Positions 19,825 through 29,504 of a stretch of DNA of 64,000 nt are shown here, one piece after another. The position numbers and the translations under genes are program-made. Where the stretch lies: positions 1-64,000 of the forward strand of contig JAGXFL010000005.1 of NCBI GenBank assembly GCA_024637295.1, in the 5' to 3' direction. Under the pieces are notes generated by a model. The model saw nothing but the letters and a program-made list of their open reading frames with translations, did not search any database and was not told the origin of the DNA. The first letter of the stretch is position 1, and every line of letters begins with the position of its first letter. This stretch comes from Sulfuricurvum sp. Lineage in GTDB: Bacteria; Campylobacterota; Campylobacteria; Campylobacterales; Sulfurimonadaceae.

Positions 19825-21060
19825 ATGGCCGAAACAGATATTTTTATTGGAAGACAGCCTATCTTAAATTTAGACGGTAAATGTATCGCCTATGAACTCC
19901 TTTATCGTAGCAAGGGAGATGTTGAAGCTGTCTTTTCTGACGATACAAAAGCAACTACGAGAGTCATTATAAATTTAGTACATAACATTGGTGTACAGTC
20001 AATTATCGGGGATAAAACAGGCTATATCAATGTTGATGATCATACACTTCTCAGTGATGCTCTTCTCTCTGTACCAAAAGAACAATTCGTCTTTGAAATA
20101 TTAGAATATACCAAAATGTCCGTTGCCATTGTAGAGCGCGTACGTCAACTTCATGATATGGGGTATCGCTTTTCTTTGGATGATTTCTCATGCGATAATG
20201 AGAACATTGAGTATTTTAAATCACTTTTTCCCTATGTAGATATTATAAAAATAGATTTAATGTCAACGGATATAACTAAGATAGATGAAATAATAGCAAA
20301 GTTCAAGCCTTATAATTTGATCATGCTAGCTGAAAAAGTTGAAGATATTGAGATGTTCGAATTGTGTAAAAAGGCCGGTTTTAACCTTTTTCAAGGCTAT
20401 TTTTTCGAAAAACCCACCATTGTAATAGGGAAAAAAATCGAGCCATCCGTTACCAACGCTATGGATCTCATCAATACCTTGTATACTACCTCTGATATGG
20501 ATACAGTAACGCAAAAATTTTCACTCTATCCGGAACTTACTTTTAATTTATTACGATACATAAACTCTTCTAAATACAATTTCAAAAATGAGATTACCAG
20601 CATCAAGCAAATCCTTAATCTTTTGGGACCATCACGTTTACGATCATGGCTTGGATTATTTTTATACGGCAGTAAACAAGACCGTTTGTTCCAAGATGCG
20701 ATAACAGATGCCGCAACATTTCGAGCAAATATGATGAAAGAATTGGTTATTGCTCATGGAAAGGCTGAGCTTGCTGATGAAGCCTTTTTAACGGGGAGCC
20801 TCTCTCTTATTGACACTTATTTACAAGTAGAGATGCACGATATCATCGAAAAAATTCAATTGAGTAAATCAATGCAGGATGCCCTTATAGCGAGAGAAGG
20901 TTATCTTGGTAAATTTTTATCTATTACGGAAAAGCTTGAAAAAACAGACCGTATACAAAGCATGATCGAATATTTGGCGCCAAAAGTTAATTTGGCACCG
21001 TCTCAATTGTATACACTCTATTGTAAAGCTAATGATTTTGAAGTAGTATCCATCGCTTAA
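19825..21060 (+). CDS. EAL-HDOD (YuxH-like) c-di-GMP signalling protein
   Basis: AAGGAG stands five bases before the ATG at 19825. Residues 1-~205 form an EAL domain with the needed residues in place: YELLYRS (Glu24), FEILEY, SLDDFSC, IIKIDLM, AEKVED, LFQGYFFEKP. Residues ~205-411 are HDOD: LLRYINSSKYNF, SIKQILNLLGPSRLRSWL. This architecture (CdgJ/YuxH) often regulates motility or attachment. The EAL part looks able to cleave c-di-GMP; HDOD lacks catalytic HD residues, as usual. A paralogue that has lost the EAL residues is at 33259. Confidence 0.92.
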   Translation: MAETDIFIGRQPILNLDGKCIAYELLYRSKGDVEAVFSDDTKATTRVIINLVHNIGVQSIIGDKTGYINVDDHTLLSDALLSVPKEQFVFEILEYTKMSVAIVERVRQLHDMGYRFSLDDFSCDNENIEYFKSLFPYVDIIKIDLMSTDITKIDEIIAKFKPYNLIMLAEKVEDIEMFELCKKAGFNLFQGYFFEKPTIVIGKKIEPSVTNAMDLINTLYTTSDMDTVTQKFSLYPELTFNLLRYINSSKYNFKNEITSIKQILNLLGPSRLRSWLGLFLYGSKQDRLFQDAITDAATFRANMMKELVIAHGKAELADEAFLTGSLSLIDTYLQVEMHDIIEKIQLSKSMQDALIAREGYLGKFLSITEKLEKTDRIQSMIEYLAPKVNLAPSQLYTLYCKANDFEVVSIA

Positions 21061-21073
21061 ACGCGATGAGTTT

Positions 21074-22258
21074 TTAGGATTCCATCTCAATGACATTCCA
21101 AGGCAATCCTTGGATGTTCATCTCTTCCATAAAGAAATCCGGATCGAGTTGTTCCATATTGAATACACCTTTACCGCTCCATTTACCCTCGACCATCAGT
21201 TTTGCACCGATAACTGCAGGGACACCTGTCGTATAAGAGACACCTTGTGCTTTTACTTCGGCATAACACTCTTCATGATCTTTGACTTGATAGATATAAA
21301 TACGACGTTTTTTACCGTCTTTTAAACCCTCTGCTACGATACCGATATTTGTTTTACCTTTGGTGCGAGGTCCTAATGATGCAGGATCAGGTAGCAATGT
21401 CTTCAAGAACTCCATAGGAACGATCTTCATCCCTTTGTGTTCTACTTCTTTAATTCCTAACATCCCAACATTTTCTAGACATTTCATGTGCGTAAGATAG
21501 CTTTGACCAAATGTCATAAAGAAACGGATACGTTTAAGACCTTTGATGTGCTTTACAAGCGATTCCATCTCTTCATGATAAAGCAAATAACTGTCTTTTG
21601 GCCCTACTTCAGGATAATCCCACACTTGCATAATCTCCATAGGCTCGGTCTCGATCCATTTGCCATTTTCCCAGTAACGCCCTTTTGCACTTACCTCACG
21701 CAAGTTAATCTCAGGGTTAAAATTGGTTGCAAACGCATACCCGTGATCTCCTGCATTACAGTCTAAAATATCAATCGTGTGAATCTCATCAAAATAGTGT
21801 TTTTGAGCATACGCACAAAAGACATTAGTGGCACCCGGATCAAAGCCGCTTCCCAATAGTCCCATTATCCTAGCATCTTTAAATGCCTGATCTTTTTCCC
21901 ATTGGAGTTTGTATTCAAACTTTGCTTCATCGGGATGTTCGTAGTTTGCGGTATCCAAATAGGGTGTATTCGTTGCGATACACGCATCCATAATTGTTAA
22001 GTCTTGATATGGAAGTGCTACATTGATCAAAATGTCAGCATTGACACGTTTGATAAGATCGATTACTTCTTGGGTGTTATCTGCATCTACAGTTGCAATT
22101 TCGAGTGCACCTTTTGGCAATTCACTTTGTATCTCTTCACAACGTCTTAGAGTACGGCTTGCAAGAATAATACGATCAAATGTACTGCCGTTCATGACAC
22201 ATTTGTGCGCAACGACACGCCCTACTCCACCTGCGCCGATAATCAATACTGTTGCCAT
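21074..22258 (-). CDS. Carboxynorspermidine synthase (saccharopine dehydrogenase family)
   Basis: 394 residues with an N-terminal Rossmann NAD(P) site, VLIIGAGGVGRVVAHKC. DTANYEHPDEAKFEY and LLGSGFDPGATNVF are typical of the family branch that makes carboxy(nor)spermidine from aspartate semialdehyde and diaminopropane or putrescine. The nspC gene lies 3 kb away on the same strand, which supports the assignment. It is convergent with, and 13 bp from, the EAL-HDOD gene. Confidence 0.92.
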   Translation of the reverse strand: MATVLIIGAGGVGRVVAHKCVMNGSTFDRIILASRTLRRCEEIQSELPKGALEIATVDADNTQEVIDLIKRVNADILINVALPYQDLTIMDACIATNTPYLDTANYEHPDEAKFEYKLQWEKDQAFKDARIMGLLGSGFDPGATNVFCAYAQKHYFDEIHTIDILDCNAGDHGYAFATNFNPEINLREVSAKGRYWENGKWIETEPMEIMQVWDYPEVGPKDSYLLYHEEMESLVKHIKGLKRIRFFMTFGQSYLTHMKCLENVGMLGIKEVEHKGMKIVPMEFLKTLLPDPASLGPRTKGKTNIGIVAEGLKDGKKRRIYIYQVKDHEECYAEVKAQGVSYTTGVPAVIGAKLMVEGKWSGKGVFNMEQLDPDFFMEEMNIQGLPWNVIEMES

Positions 22259-22309
22259 AAATAACTCCTAAAGTGATAATAATAGTGAAGAATTATAGTC
22301 TATCCTCTC

Positions 22310-22690
22310 TTACGATAGTGTTACACACCCAAATGCAGCTGCCAGTGTCAAAATCCAAATAAACGTCAGTAACGCTAAGGATACAAAGACCAATGCGGCA
22401 CCGGCATCTTTGGCACGTTTTGCCAATTCATGATGATCCAGTGTCACTAAATCCACAACTCGCTCGATCGCGCTGTTAGTGATTTCTGCAATGATAGGAA
22501 TAAAAAGGGAGGTTGCCAAAATAGCCTTGTAATGATATGCGATCGGTAACAGCCATGCCGTAATCATTCCACAGACAAAAAGAAGTATCTGCAAACGAAA
22601 CGACGGTTCATTACGGGTTACCTCGACAAGCCCCTCAAGTGCATAGCGGGTATTTTTAAACAAAGTGTATTTGGGTTTATTTAGAGACAT
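22310..22690 (-). CDS. dgkA: Diacylglycerol kinase
   Basis: 126 residues and three membrane segments, the usual small trimeric DgkA. The signature AEITNSAIERVVDLVT and HELAKRAKDAGAAL holds the active-site Glu, Asn and Asp. It phosphorylates diacylglycerol in the inner membrane to recycle lipid. The start overlaps the end of the upstream acyltransferase-transporter gene by 14 bp, so both lipid genes are probably translated together. Confidence 0.95.
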   Translation of the reverse strand: MSLNKPKYTLFKNTRYALEGLVEVTRNEPSFRLQILLFVCGMITAWLLPIAYHYKAILATSLFIPIIAEITNSAIERVVDLVTLDHHELAKRAKDAGAALVFVSLALLTFIWILTLAAAFGCVTLS

Positions 22691-24530
22691 TGGATTCCTT
22701 TAATTGAGTAATCGCATCATATACTGTTTTCGCATCGCTGTCCATACTTATCGGTTCTCCATAAATAATACGGATACGACGACGCAGGAGATTTGACATA
22801 GGTACATGGCGCTTCTTTGCGCGTGAAAAGATGCTTCCGTATATTCCGTCAATATAAAAAGGGACAATCACCCCTTTCGAGCCTTGCGCTATGATCTGAA
22901 ATCCAGGATATAGTTTTCCTATCTCTCCATCATGGCTAATACTTCCTTCAGGAAAAATAGCGATAATTTTATCTTGTTGTAACCGTATCTTAGCCGATTT
23001 AAAAGCATCTTTGGCGGCTGTTGATGAAACCGGTATAACTCCACCTAGTTTCATAATAGGACGAATAAAACGCTTTTCGTATATTGCACGCTCCATCATG
23101 TACCCAATGCGGCGCTCAACCCCGATTTGAACCAGAATCCAATCGATCCAGCTTATATGATTCCCCAATAAGAGTACGGAACCGTCTGCTGGAATGTTAT
23201 GCAATCCAATAGGTACTATTTCATACCGTAGTGCTAAGGTCTTCTCAAAAACAAGCCATAAAAGATAATCTGCATGACGGACTATTAACCACAGACTCAT
23301 CAGTAATGAGACAGTAAACATAGCCCAAAACAGGGGAATACTATCATACCCTTGTATAGCTACAAATGTGGTAAGAGTAAGAAACACTATCATCACTATA
23401 TTTTGTATCCAATTGTTTCCGGCGAGGATAAACCCTAGTTCATCCTTGTTTGCACGCGATTGTATTAATGCATTTAGCGATACGATCATCAATGCACCAC
23501 CGATACCAAAGCAAAAGAAAACGATCCCAATCGACAATAAAGACTCACTTAATGGTAATAGGAAAAGAGTTATGGTCAGGACAATTGACCCCAATGGAAT
23601 CAATCCGTAATGCAAGTAATATTTACTAATATAGGAAGCCAGATATGAACCTAAAATAATTCCAAATGCGGCCAAAGCCATAAGCCCTTGCACAACGATC
23701 GTATTTTCTTCATGAAGCGTTGATTTCGCATAAGCCCCGAAGGTAGCCAAAATAACTTGCGATATTGACCAAAAAAGTGCTAATAATATAATTGCTTCGT
23801 AAATATTTTTGTTAGTTCGTAGAATCTCCCAATTTTTTCGGAAATAAAATCCACGAATATAACTTTTAAGATCAAACGGCTTTTTATCGACTGCATAGGT
23901 ATGAGGCAAACGCAGTGTCAATAGATACTCCAATACTGATCCGGCCACCAATAACCATCCCAAAGGTGCAATTTGGCGTAAAATATCAGATTCAGTATTG
24001 TAAGCAGTGACCAGTGTTGTTTCAAATAATAGCGTATAGACCATAATACCGGAGAGAATGGCTACGGTTGTGACTGACTGAACGACACCATTGAGTCCAC
24101 TAATACGATCAGTACGGACCAAATCAGTTATATAGCCGTATTTAGCAGGGGAGTATAGAGCACTTTGTGCACCTAAGACAAATGTCAATGCAAAAGCACA
24201 CCAAAACCACCCTTGATAATAGGCAAGTGTAATCCCAAGTGTAATCAATACAGCAAACAGTGCCCCATATTGCATCACCCGTGCTTTTGAAAATCGTTGG
24301 GATACATAACCTGCCGGAGTCAATAATAAAACAAATGGTAAAAGTATCAATGCATTTAAAATCGAAGTCAGAGCAATTTGATCATGGCCGTCATAGATTT
24401 TAAATACCGTATTTTGAATAATGATTTTATGCCCTAAATCGGTAAACGCATTTAGAAAAAGAGCCAGCGTGTAGGGAATGACTCCCTTATGTCTCCAAAG
24501 GGAAGTTCTCACCCTAATACCGTACTCCAC
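22677..24530 (-). CDS. MFS transporter fused to 1-acylglycerol-3-P acyltransferase (LplT-PlsC type)
   Basis: 617 residues. The first ~415 form a 12-segment MFS transporter resembling LplT: an opening TDLGHKIIIQN, then LLLTPAGYVSQRFSKARVM. The last ~190 are a PlsC-like acyltransferase with LLGNHISWIDW (the HX4D box) and AIFPEGSISHDGEIG. Separate LplT and Aas proteins import and re-acylate lysophospholipids; here both activities are in one chain, but without the AMP-ligase part of Aas. Overlaps both neighbours. Confidence 0.9.
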   Translation of the reverse strand: MEYGIRVRTSLWRHKGVIPYTLALFLNAFTDLGHKIIIQNTVFKIYDGHDQIALTSILNALILLPFVLLLTPAGYVSQRFSKARVMQYGALFAVLITLGITLAYYQGWFWCAFALTFVLGAQSALYSPAKYGYITDLVRTDRISGLNGVVQSVTTVAILSGIMVYTLLFETTLVTAYNTESDILRQIAPLGWLLVAGSVLEYLLTLRLPHTYAVDKKPFDLKSYIRGFYFRKNWEILRTNKNIYEAIILLALFWSISQVILATFGAYAKSTLHEENTIVVQGLMALAAFGIILGSYLASYISKYYLHYGLIPLGSIVLTITLFLLPLSESLLSIGIVFFCFGIGGALMIVSLNALIQSRANKDELGFILAGNNWIQNIVMIVFLTLTTFVAIQGYDSIPLFWAMFTVSLLMSLWLIVRHADYLLWLVFEKTLALRYEIVPIGLHNIPADGSVLLLGNHISWIDWILVQIGVERRIGYMMERAIYEKRFIRPIMKLGGVIPVSSTAAKDAFKSAKIRLQQDKIIAIFPEGSISHDGEIGKLYPGFQIIAQGSKGVIVPFYIDGIYGSIFSRAKKRHVPMSNLLRRRIRIIYGEPISMDSDAKTVYDAITQLKESNVSK

Positions 24531-25219
24531 CCTTCGTAATTACCGTGTTCTTGTAGCACAGCATCATAAAGCATCAATGTGGTTTCTTTGACCTGTTCAG
24601 GCAAAATAGACTCTGTTTTGATCACAACGGCACCGTACGTATAATCACTGTCATTATCTTCTACATACTCTTTGAGACTAAATCCGTATGCGCTTAACGA
24701 TTGTAAAAAACGTTCCAGTGCGCTCTTCGTCTGGAAGTAAAAATAATGTTCAACTTCTCGCTCAAGCGATAGATCATCCCCTGCTTCTAACAAAGCCTCA
24801 ACAGTATGTCGATTTTGTATCGTCAAAGCTACATAAGGATCGGGATAAAGACGTTCTAAATACATTTCCCATTTACCGTCTCTCGTGGTTGATCGCTCAT
24901 ATGCATACGGCTGATGTCTTCCCATAGTCTGTGCCACTAAATTTTCAAATACTTTAGGCGTGTCAGCATAAAAATAAAGTTCACACCATCCGTCTTTGGC
25001 TATGGTTCCGGCATAAGACGCGTTAAGTTGTGTTTGCAATGTATCAATCAAATCATTGCGAAAGTCAATAAATTGATTGTCCAATGGGTCACTGTTTTTG
25101 ACAAAAAGCCACAGTAGATAAGGTTTTTGTGCTTGAGGTGCATCATCAAATAATGATAGATCTACCTCACATCTTGCTTCATGCCCTTCTTCGTCTGTAA
25201 ATTCATAATATTCTATCAT
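24509..25219 (-). CDS. DUF695 and RraB-like domain protein
   Basis: 236 residues, acidic and soluble. Residues 1-~130 look like DUF695 (PYLLWLFVKN, GWCELYFYAD). Residues ~135-236 fit RraB: EVEHYFYFQTKSALERFL, YGFSLKEY, then a terminal GNYEGWSTVLG like the family's GxYDGW. RraB binds RNase E in other bacteria; Campylobacterota generally lack RNase E, so the target here is open. Overlaps the transporter-acyltransferase gene by 22 bp. Confidence 0.8.
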   Translation of the reverse strand: MIEYYEFTDEEGHEARCEVDLSLFDDAPQAQKPYLLWLFVKNSDPLDNQFIDFRNDLIDTLQTQLNASYAGTIAKDGWCELYFYADTPKVFENLVAQTMGRHQPYAYERSTTRDGKWEMYLERLYPDPYVALTIQNRHTVEALLEAGDDLSLEREVEHYFYFQTKSALERFLQSLSAYGFSLKEYVEDNDSDYTYGAVVIKTESILPEQVKETTLMLYDAVLQEHGNYEGWSTVLG

Positions 25220-25260
25220 TCATCATTCCATATTTTTGTGATATTTTATCCAAAGATCTG

Positions 25261-26490
25261 TTATTCGGCGGTGTAGCTTTGTCGTAATTTAACCTTATGA
25301 GATAAATCTAAAACCTCTTGTGGCGATACGTTGTGATGGTGCTGTTCTGTAATAGTTTGAGTAAACAGTTTCATCTGAACGATTGCTTCATTGGCCACAT
25401 TTTCTAAGTGTTCACGAAGTTCACGATTTTCTTGTTTCTCATACCCCTCAAGGGTCACTAACAATTCGGTCAATTTGCTTTTTGCGGTGATGAATTCTTT
25501 GTGCAGTAGTTGAGCAGAACTAAATAGGTTTCCTAGTGGTTTAATCGATTCAGTAAGTTCTTTGCTATTTTGACTCATCTCACGCATATGATTAGACGAT
25601 AAAACCATTTGCTGCATAATAAGTTCGCTTTGTTCTCTAGAACCTTTGAGTATTTTTTCATTTTCCAATAATGTCGTAACTATTCCCTCACTTTTTGAGC
25701 CTATAGTTTGTATGTGGTGTGAGAACTCATGAATAATACGGGAAAGTTCATGTTCAATATGATCGATGATCACTTCATGGGACTGCGATTTTGCTAACCT
25801 TTCAAGGACAACTTTGACTTGTTCCAGCTCTTCTTGATACGCTTTTTTCTCTTCGGTTGATATCTTTGCGGCATTTTTTAATTGATTAAAATGATCTTGC
25901 TCTGAAATTCTTAAAAGATCAATATGACGATGTACGACATTATCCAAACTTGGTAGTTCATTAAGGGTGAATTCTTCAAATTTCTCCATTGAAACCTGTT
26001 GCTTAGTCAAAATAGATTCGATTTTTTGGATAAAAAGTTTTTGATTGTTTTGTATAACATTAAGGGCATCTATCTCCTCTTTGAACAAGGCTTTTAGCTG
26101 TGCTTGAGTTGTGTCTTCCATTTGTGTCACTTGACCCAACTTCCCATTGAGTGCAGTAAAAAGGTTTTTTAGCGATCCGACTTCATCATCGATGTTCTGA
26201 ATACGTTGATTATCATCATATTGATTGGCAACATGCTGTGTTTGACTCATGACACTCATAATGGCAGAAAAAACTACCCCGACAATAACGGTCAGCAAAG
26301 ACTCACGCAATGCAAGTAGCCACCCTTCGCCATCACCTGTCATAACAAAATGAAGCAAACCGACTATGATGCCGATTCCAATTACAACTGGAGTATAATT
26401 GATTTTATTACGATCTTTATATACATTAATATGACGTAAAAAAAGTAACGACATCAACACGATAGCTATCAGTAAATCCGATTCAAGCAT
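25261..26490 (-). CDS. Membrane protein with long coiled coil
   Basis: 409 residues, not assigned to a family. Three hydrophobic segments fill the first ~85 residues (LLIAIVLMSLLFL, VVIGIGIIVGLLHFV, LLTVIVGVVFSAIM). The rest is cytoplasmic, helical and coiled-coil, rich in Glu, Gln and Lys, with a short tail. The layout recalls membrane scaffold or RmuC/ZapG-like proteins, but no motif decides it. The start overlaps the HAD phosphatase gene by eight bases. Confidence 0.6.
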   Translation of the reverse strand: MLESDLLIAIVLMSLLFLRHINVYKDRNKINYTPVVIGIGIIVGLLHFVMTGDGEGWLLALRESLLTVIVGVVFSAIMSVMSQTQHVANQYDDNQRIQNIDDEVGSLKNLFTALNGKLGQVTQMEDTTQAQLKALFKEEIDALNVIQNNQKLFIQKIESILTKQQVSMEKFEEFTLNELPSLDNVVHRHIDLLRISEQDHFNQLKNAAKISTEEKKAYQEELEQVKVVLERLAKSQSHEVIIDHIEHELSRIIHEFSHHIQTIGSKSEGIVTTLLENEKILKGSREQSELIMQQMVLSSNHMREMSQNSKELTESIKPLGNLFSSAQLLHKEFITAKSKLTELLVTLEGYEKQENRELREHLENVANEAIVQMKLFTQTITEQHHHNVSPQEVLDLSHKVKLRQSYTAE

Positions 26491-27133
26491 TGCACATCTC
26501 CTCTAAAATAATCGCGGAAAGCTGGGAGGGATCGGTAGCCAAATAATCACCCTCTCCATTGTCGCTAAATCCCCATGCGGCAAAAATACCTGTAATGTTA
26601 GCAGATGCCGCTGCATCCATGTCTTTTTGATTATCACCAACCATCCAAGCGCGATCTTGATCAGGGACAAATCCATGATTCACCAAGTGAAATTCAATCA
26701 TTTGTGGATGAGGTTTAGGAAACTCTACATTATCAGCCCCGATAACATACGTGAAATAATCAGAAAGATTGAGATGAGAAAGCATGCGGTTTGCAAATGG
26801 GCTAGGAGCATTCGTAGCAACCCCTAAGATACATCCATTTGCATGAAGGTCTCGTAAAACCTCAGAAATACCATTGTATGCACGGACATTTTGGATACAC
26901 TGCATATGATAATGCTCTTCAAATAATGCTTTTGCTTTTTCATCATAATGATCTGTTTCGTAAAAAAGGTGTGCAAGATTGCGCTGTGTTGCGTTAATTG
27001 AATCGATTACAAATTGCTCTGATAACCCGTCTAAACCGTAGTACTGCTTTCGAACATAATTGATTGAAAGTGTGATGTCTGTAGCGGAATCGATCAACGT
27101 CCCATCCATATCAAAGATCACAATACGTTTCAT
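26483..27133 (-). CDS. HAD-family phosphatase, phosphoglycolate phosphatase-like
   Basis: 216 residues. HAD motif I is FDMDGTLIDS (nucleophile Asp8), motif II lies in VATNA, motif III Lys in FPKPHPQM, and motif IV is GDNQKDMDAA. A helical cap follows motif I. The substrate is not fixed by sequence; phosphoglycolate is the commonest for this branch. Its start overlaps the hemH stop by one base. Confidence 0.88.
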   Translation of the reverse strand: MKRIVIFDMDGTLIDSATDITLSINYVRKQYYGLDGLSEQFVIDSINATQRNLAHLFYETDHYDEKAKALFEEHYHMQCIQNVRAYNGISEVLRDLHANGCILGVATNAPSPFANRMLSHLNLSDYFTYVIGADNVEFPKPHPQMIEFHLVNHGFVPDQDRAWMVGDNQKDMDAAASANITGIFAAWGFSDNGEGDYLATDPSQLSAIILEEMCNA

Positions 27134-28080
27134 TATCGCATCTTTTCAAAAAGCTCTTTAAGGGTTTGCACAAATAAAGGATGATCATTTGGGCAACGGC
27201 AAACACGATATTCTTGGAAGCCAAGTTCATGAGCAATTTCGGCATATTCAATTGAAAGTTCATAATCCGTTTCGGAATTATCAATCGTAAATGCAATAGG
27301 CATGATAATTACTTTTTTCTTTGTTAGTGAGTTGAGCATCGTTTCTAACGATGGTTCCAGCCATTTCATCGGTCCAACCTTTGATTGATACGCGAGATGA
27401 ACACCACGAAAATAGATCCCTTCTCGGTGAAAAATATCTTTCAGTATCTCAACATGTGCCGCCACTTGGCGCTGATAGGGATCACCTCGATCTACAATCT
27501 TTTGGGGCAATCCATGTGCTGAAAAGACCAGTTCAAATTCATGTGAATCATCTTCTCCAAGTGCGTCTTTTATGAGAGACAAAAGACATTCATTATAAGT
27601 TGCATTGGTAAAAAAGTGTTTGATTTCAACAGTAATAGGAAACCAACCTATTGAACGTGCAGTAACTTCAAAATCATCAATAGAAGATGCCGTTGTTGTA
27701 GATGAATACTGTGGATACAATGGAATCAAATAAACTTTTTGAATCCCCTGCTCCTTTAATTTTTGACATACTTCATACGCCATTGGTGGTGTATACCGCA
27801 TTACAAAATCAACAACAACTTCTTCCCCGACTTCTGTTTGAAGTTTATTGATCAATGCTTTTGTATGGTCTACAATAGGAGATTTTCCGCCGATACTACG
27901 ATATATTTCTTGGGATTTTTCTGTACGGGTCAACGTAATGATTCCAGCTATAAAACGGCGTAGCAAATTACTCTTGGTTTGTATTATGGCAGGATCATTA
28001 AACATATTAGTTAAAAACATCTCTACTTCACGTAGATTATTGGGTCCACCCATGTTCAAAAGAACAATTGCTTCTTTCAT
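27133..28080 (-). CDS. hemH: Ferrochelatase
   Basis: 315 residues, typical of bacterial HemH. Motifs: LLNMGGPNNLREVEMFL, FVMRYTPPM, YPQYSSTTTAS, LVFSAHGLPQ (the metal/porphyrin His), YQSKVGPMKWLEPS, and FTIDNSETDYEL. It inserts ferrous iron into protoporphyrin IX, the last step of protohaem synthesis. GAGG precedes the ATG. First gene of the hemH-HAD-coiled coil run. Confidence 0.96.
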   Translation of the reverse strand: MKEAIVLLNMGGPNNLREVEMFLTNMFNDPAIIQTKSNLLRRFIAGIITLTRTEKSQEIYRSIGGKSPIVDHTKALINKLQTEVGEEVVVDFVMRYTPPMAYEVCQKLKEQGIQKVYLIPLYPQYSSTTTASSIDDFEVTARSIGWFPITVEIKHFFTNATYNECLLSLIKDALGEDDSHEFELVFSAHGLPQKIVDRGDPYQRQVAAHVEILKDIFHREGIYFRGVHLAYQSKVGPMKWLEPSLETMLNSLTKKKVIIMPIAFTIDNSETDYELSIEYAEIAHELGFQEYRVCRCPNDHPLFVQTLKELFEKMR

Positions 28081-28221
28081 CTTGCCTCATTAATGGTTTG
28101 TTTGTACTCGTAGTGTACCATAACGCACTATGAATTTTATAAACTATAATAAATGATAAAGCTTTTTAGCCTATAATGGAATAGAAGCAATGCATGTAAA
28201 CTTTATAAAGCAGGACGGCGT

Positions 28222-29022
28222 ATGACGAGTAGGTGGTTGATACTTTCATTCTTATTCCCCATAACTGTATTATTCGCTGACTCTAGCGTACGACGAGAAC
28301 CTTCACTTTTTTTAGAATATGAGCGTGCTGTTGCCAAAATGGGCGACGCCAATCAAAATGATACCAATCCATTTAAAAAAATACTCTCTCCGATCACTCC
28401 AAAACCTTCTGAGGCACGTCCTGTTTCCTCTGTAGAAATTGCAAAAGTGCAATCATCCGTTGCTAAACCGGCAATCGGAGCAGATGATTTACCGTATTTA
28501 GTCATCAGCAAACCGGTATCTGCATCAAATACGACACCAATCAGTTGCCCAGATCCCGAAATCACCAAAGATAGTATTGCTAAGACAGAGGATAAATCAA
28601 ATAAATCCCTAATTGAAAATATACATTCTATAAAAGATCGCATTATGGCACGCGCTAAAGCTTTATTAGGGACACCTTACGGATACGGTGACAAAAGTAC
28701 ATCACAGACGGATTGTTCTGGATTTACACAACAGGTATTCAGCCAATTTGGTATCTCACTTCCGCATAGTGCAGCTGAGCAAGCCACCTATGGTAAAGAG
28801 GTAGATAGCAACGATTTACAAGTAGGAGATCTAATGTTTTATCATACCTATAAAAATGAACCTTCTCATGTTGCTATATATGCGGGAGACGGCCAGATTA
28901 TTCATGCATCCTATGCGAACCGACGTGTTCAATACGATAGTATTAATAAAGGGTATTACAAACAACGCTTTATGTATGCAAAACGTCTTGCCCTAAATAA
29001 CAATGATAATTCTAATGAGTGA
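28222..29022 (+). CDS. NlpC/P60 cell-wall peptidase
   Basis: AGGA precedes the ATG. A ~19-residue signal peptide is followed by ~120 low-complexity residues rich in Ser, Pro and Lys, then an NlpC/P60 domain (~145-255): LLGTPYGYGDKS, the catalytic Cys in TDCSGF, the His in PSHVAIYAGD, and IIHASYANRRV. It would hydrolyse D-Glu-diaminopimelate bonds in peptidoglycan stem peptides in the periplasm. Confidence 0.92.
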   Translation: MTSRWLILSFLFPITVLFADSSVRREPSLFLEYERAVAKMGDANQNDTNPFKKILSPITPKPSEARPVSSVEIAKVQSSVAKPAIGADDLPYLVISKPVSASNTTPISCPDPEITKDSIAKTEDKSNKSLIENIHSIKDRIMARAKALLGTPYGYGDKSTSQTDCSGFTQQVFSQFGISLPHSAAEQATYGKEVDSNDLQVGDLMFYHTYKNEPSHVAIYAGDGQIIHASYANRRVQYDSINKGYYKQRFMYAKRLALNNNDNSNE

Positions 29023-29039
29023 TAGAGGGATATAAAACA

Positions 29040-29504
29040 ATGTCAGCTCTTTACTCACTTCTCGATAAACATTGGCTATGGAAAGAGATAAACAGTAAAC
29101 TTGAACTCAGTAGCCCGGCTTATAGTTATTGGAATGAGAGTCGCCATATAAAGTTGAATCGGTATGTCTTTATCGAAAAAAACACGCTTCCTAAAAAATA
29201 TGAGTACATTGAGCCCTCACTCACGGATCTATCGGGATGGCTCCCAACCAATTACGCGGCCTCAAGCCTTAGTATGGACAGTCATATCTTTGCGTATAAA
29301 AAAATGCGGCTATACAGTCAGTTTGAATACAAATACGTCAATGATATCAAATTTGTCAATCTCAAACGTTTTTTTACCGAAAATGGGATTGCTCTTACCA
29401 AAAAAAGCTACGTCCACTTGGGACGCTTGAATGATTTAGCCATAACCATCGACTCACGTTTTTACCGCATCGATGATAACTATGGGGTTGTGGTTTACGA
29501 TTGA
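29040..29504 (+). CDS. Hypothetical protein (154 aa)
   Basis: The ATG at 29040 is preferred; an in-frame GTG at 29019 overlaps the previous stop but has no ribosome site. Soluble, aromatic-rich (many Tyr and Trp, such as KHWLWKEI and YSYWNESRHI). No family is recognised. It follows the NlpC/P60 gene closely, so co-transcription is likely. The 3' end overlaps the convergent oxidoreductase gene by 10 bp. Confidence 0.6.
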   Translation: MSALYSLLDKHWLWKEINSKLELSSPAYSYWNESRHIKLNRYVFIEKNTLPKKYEYIEPSLTDLSGWLPTNYAASSLSMDSHIFAYKKMRLYSQFEYKYVNDIKFVNLKRFFTENGIALTKKSYVHLGRLNDLAITIDSRFYRIDDNYGVVVYD

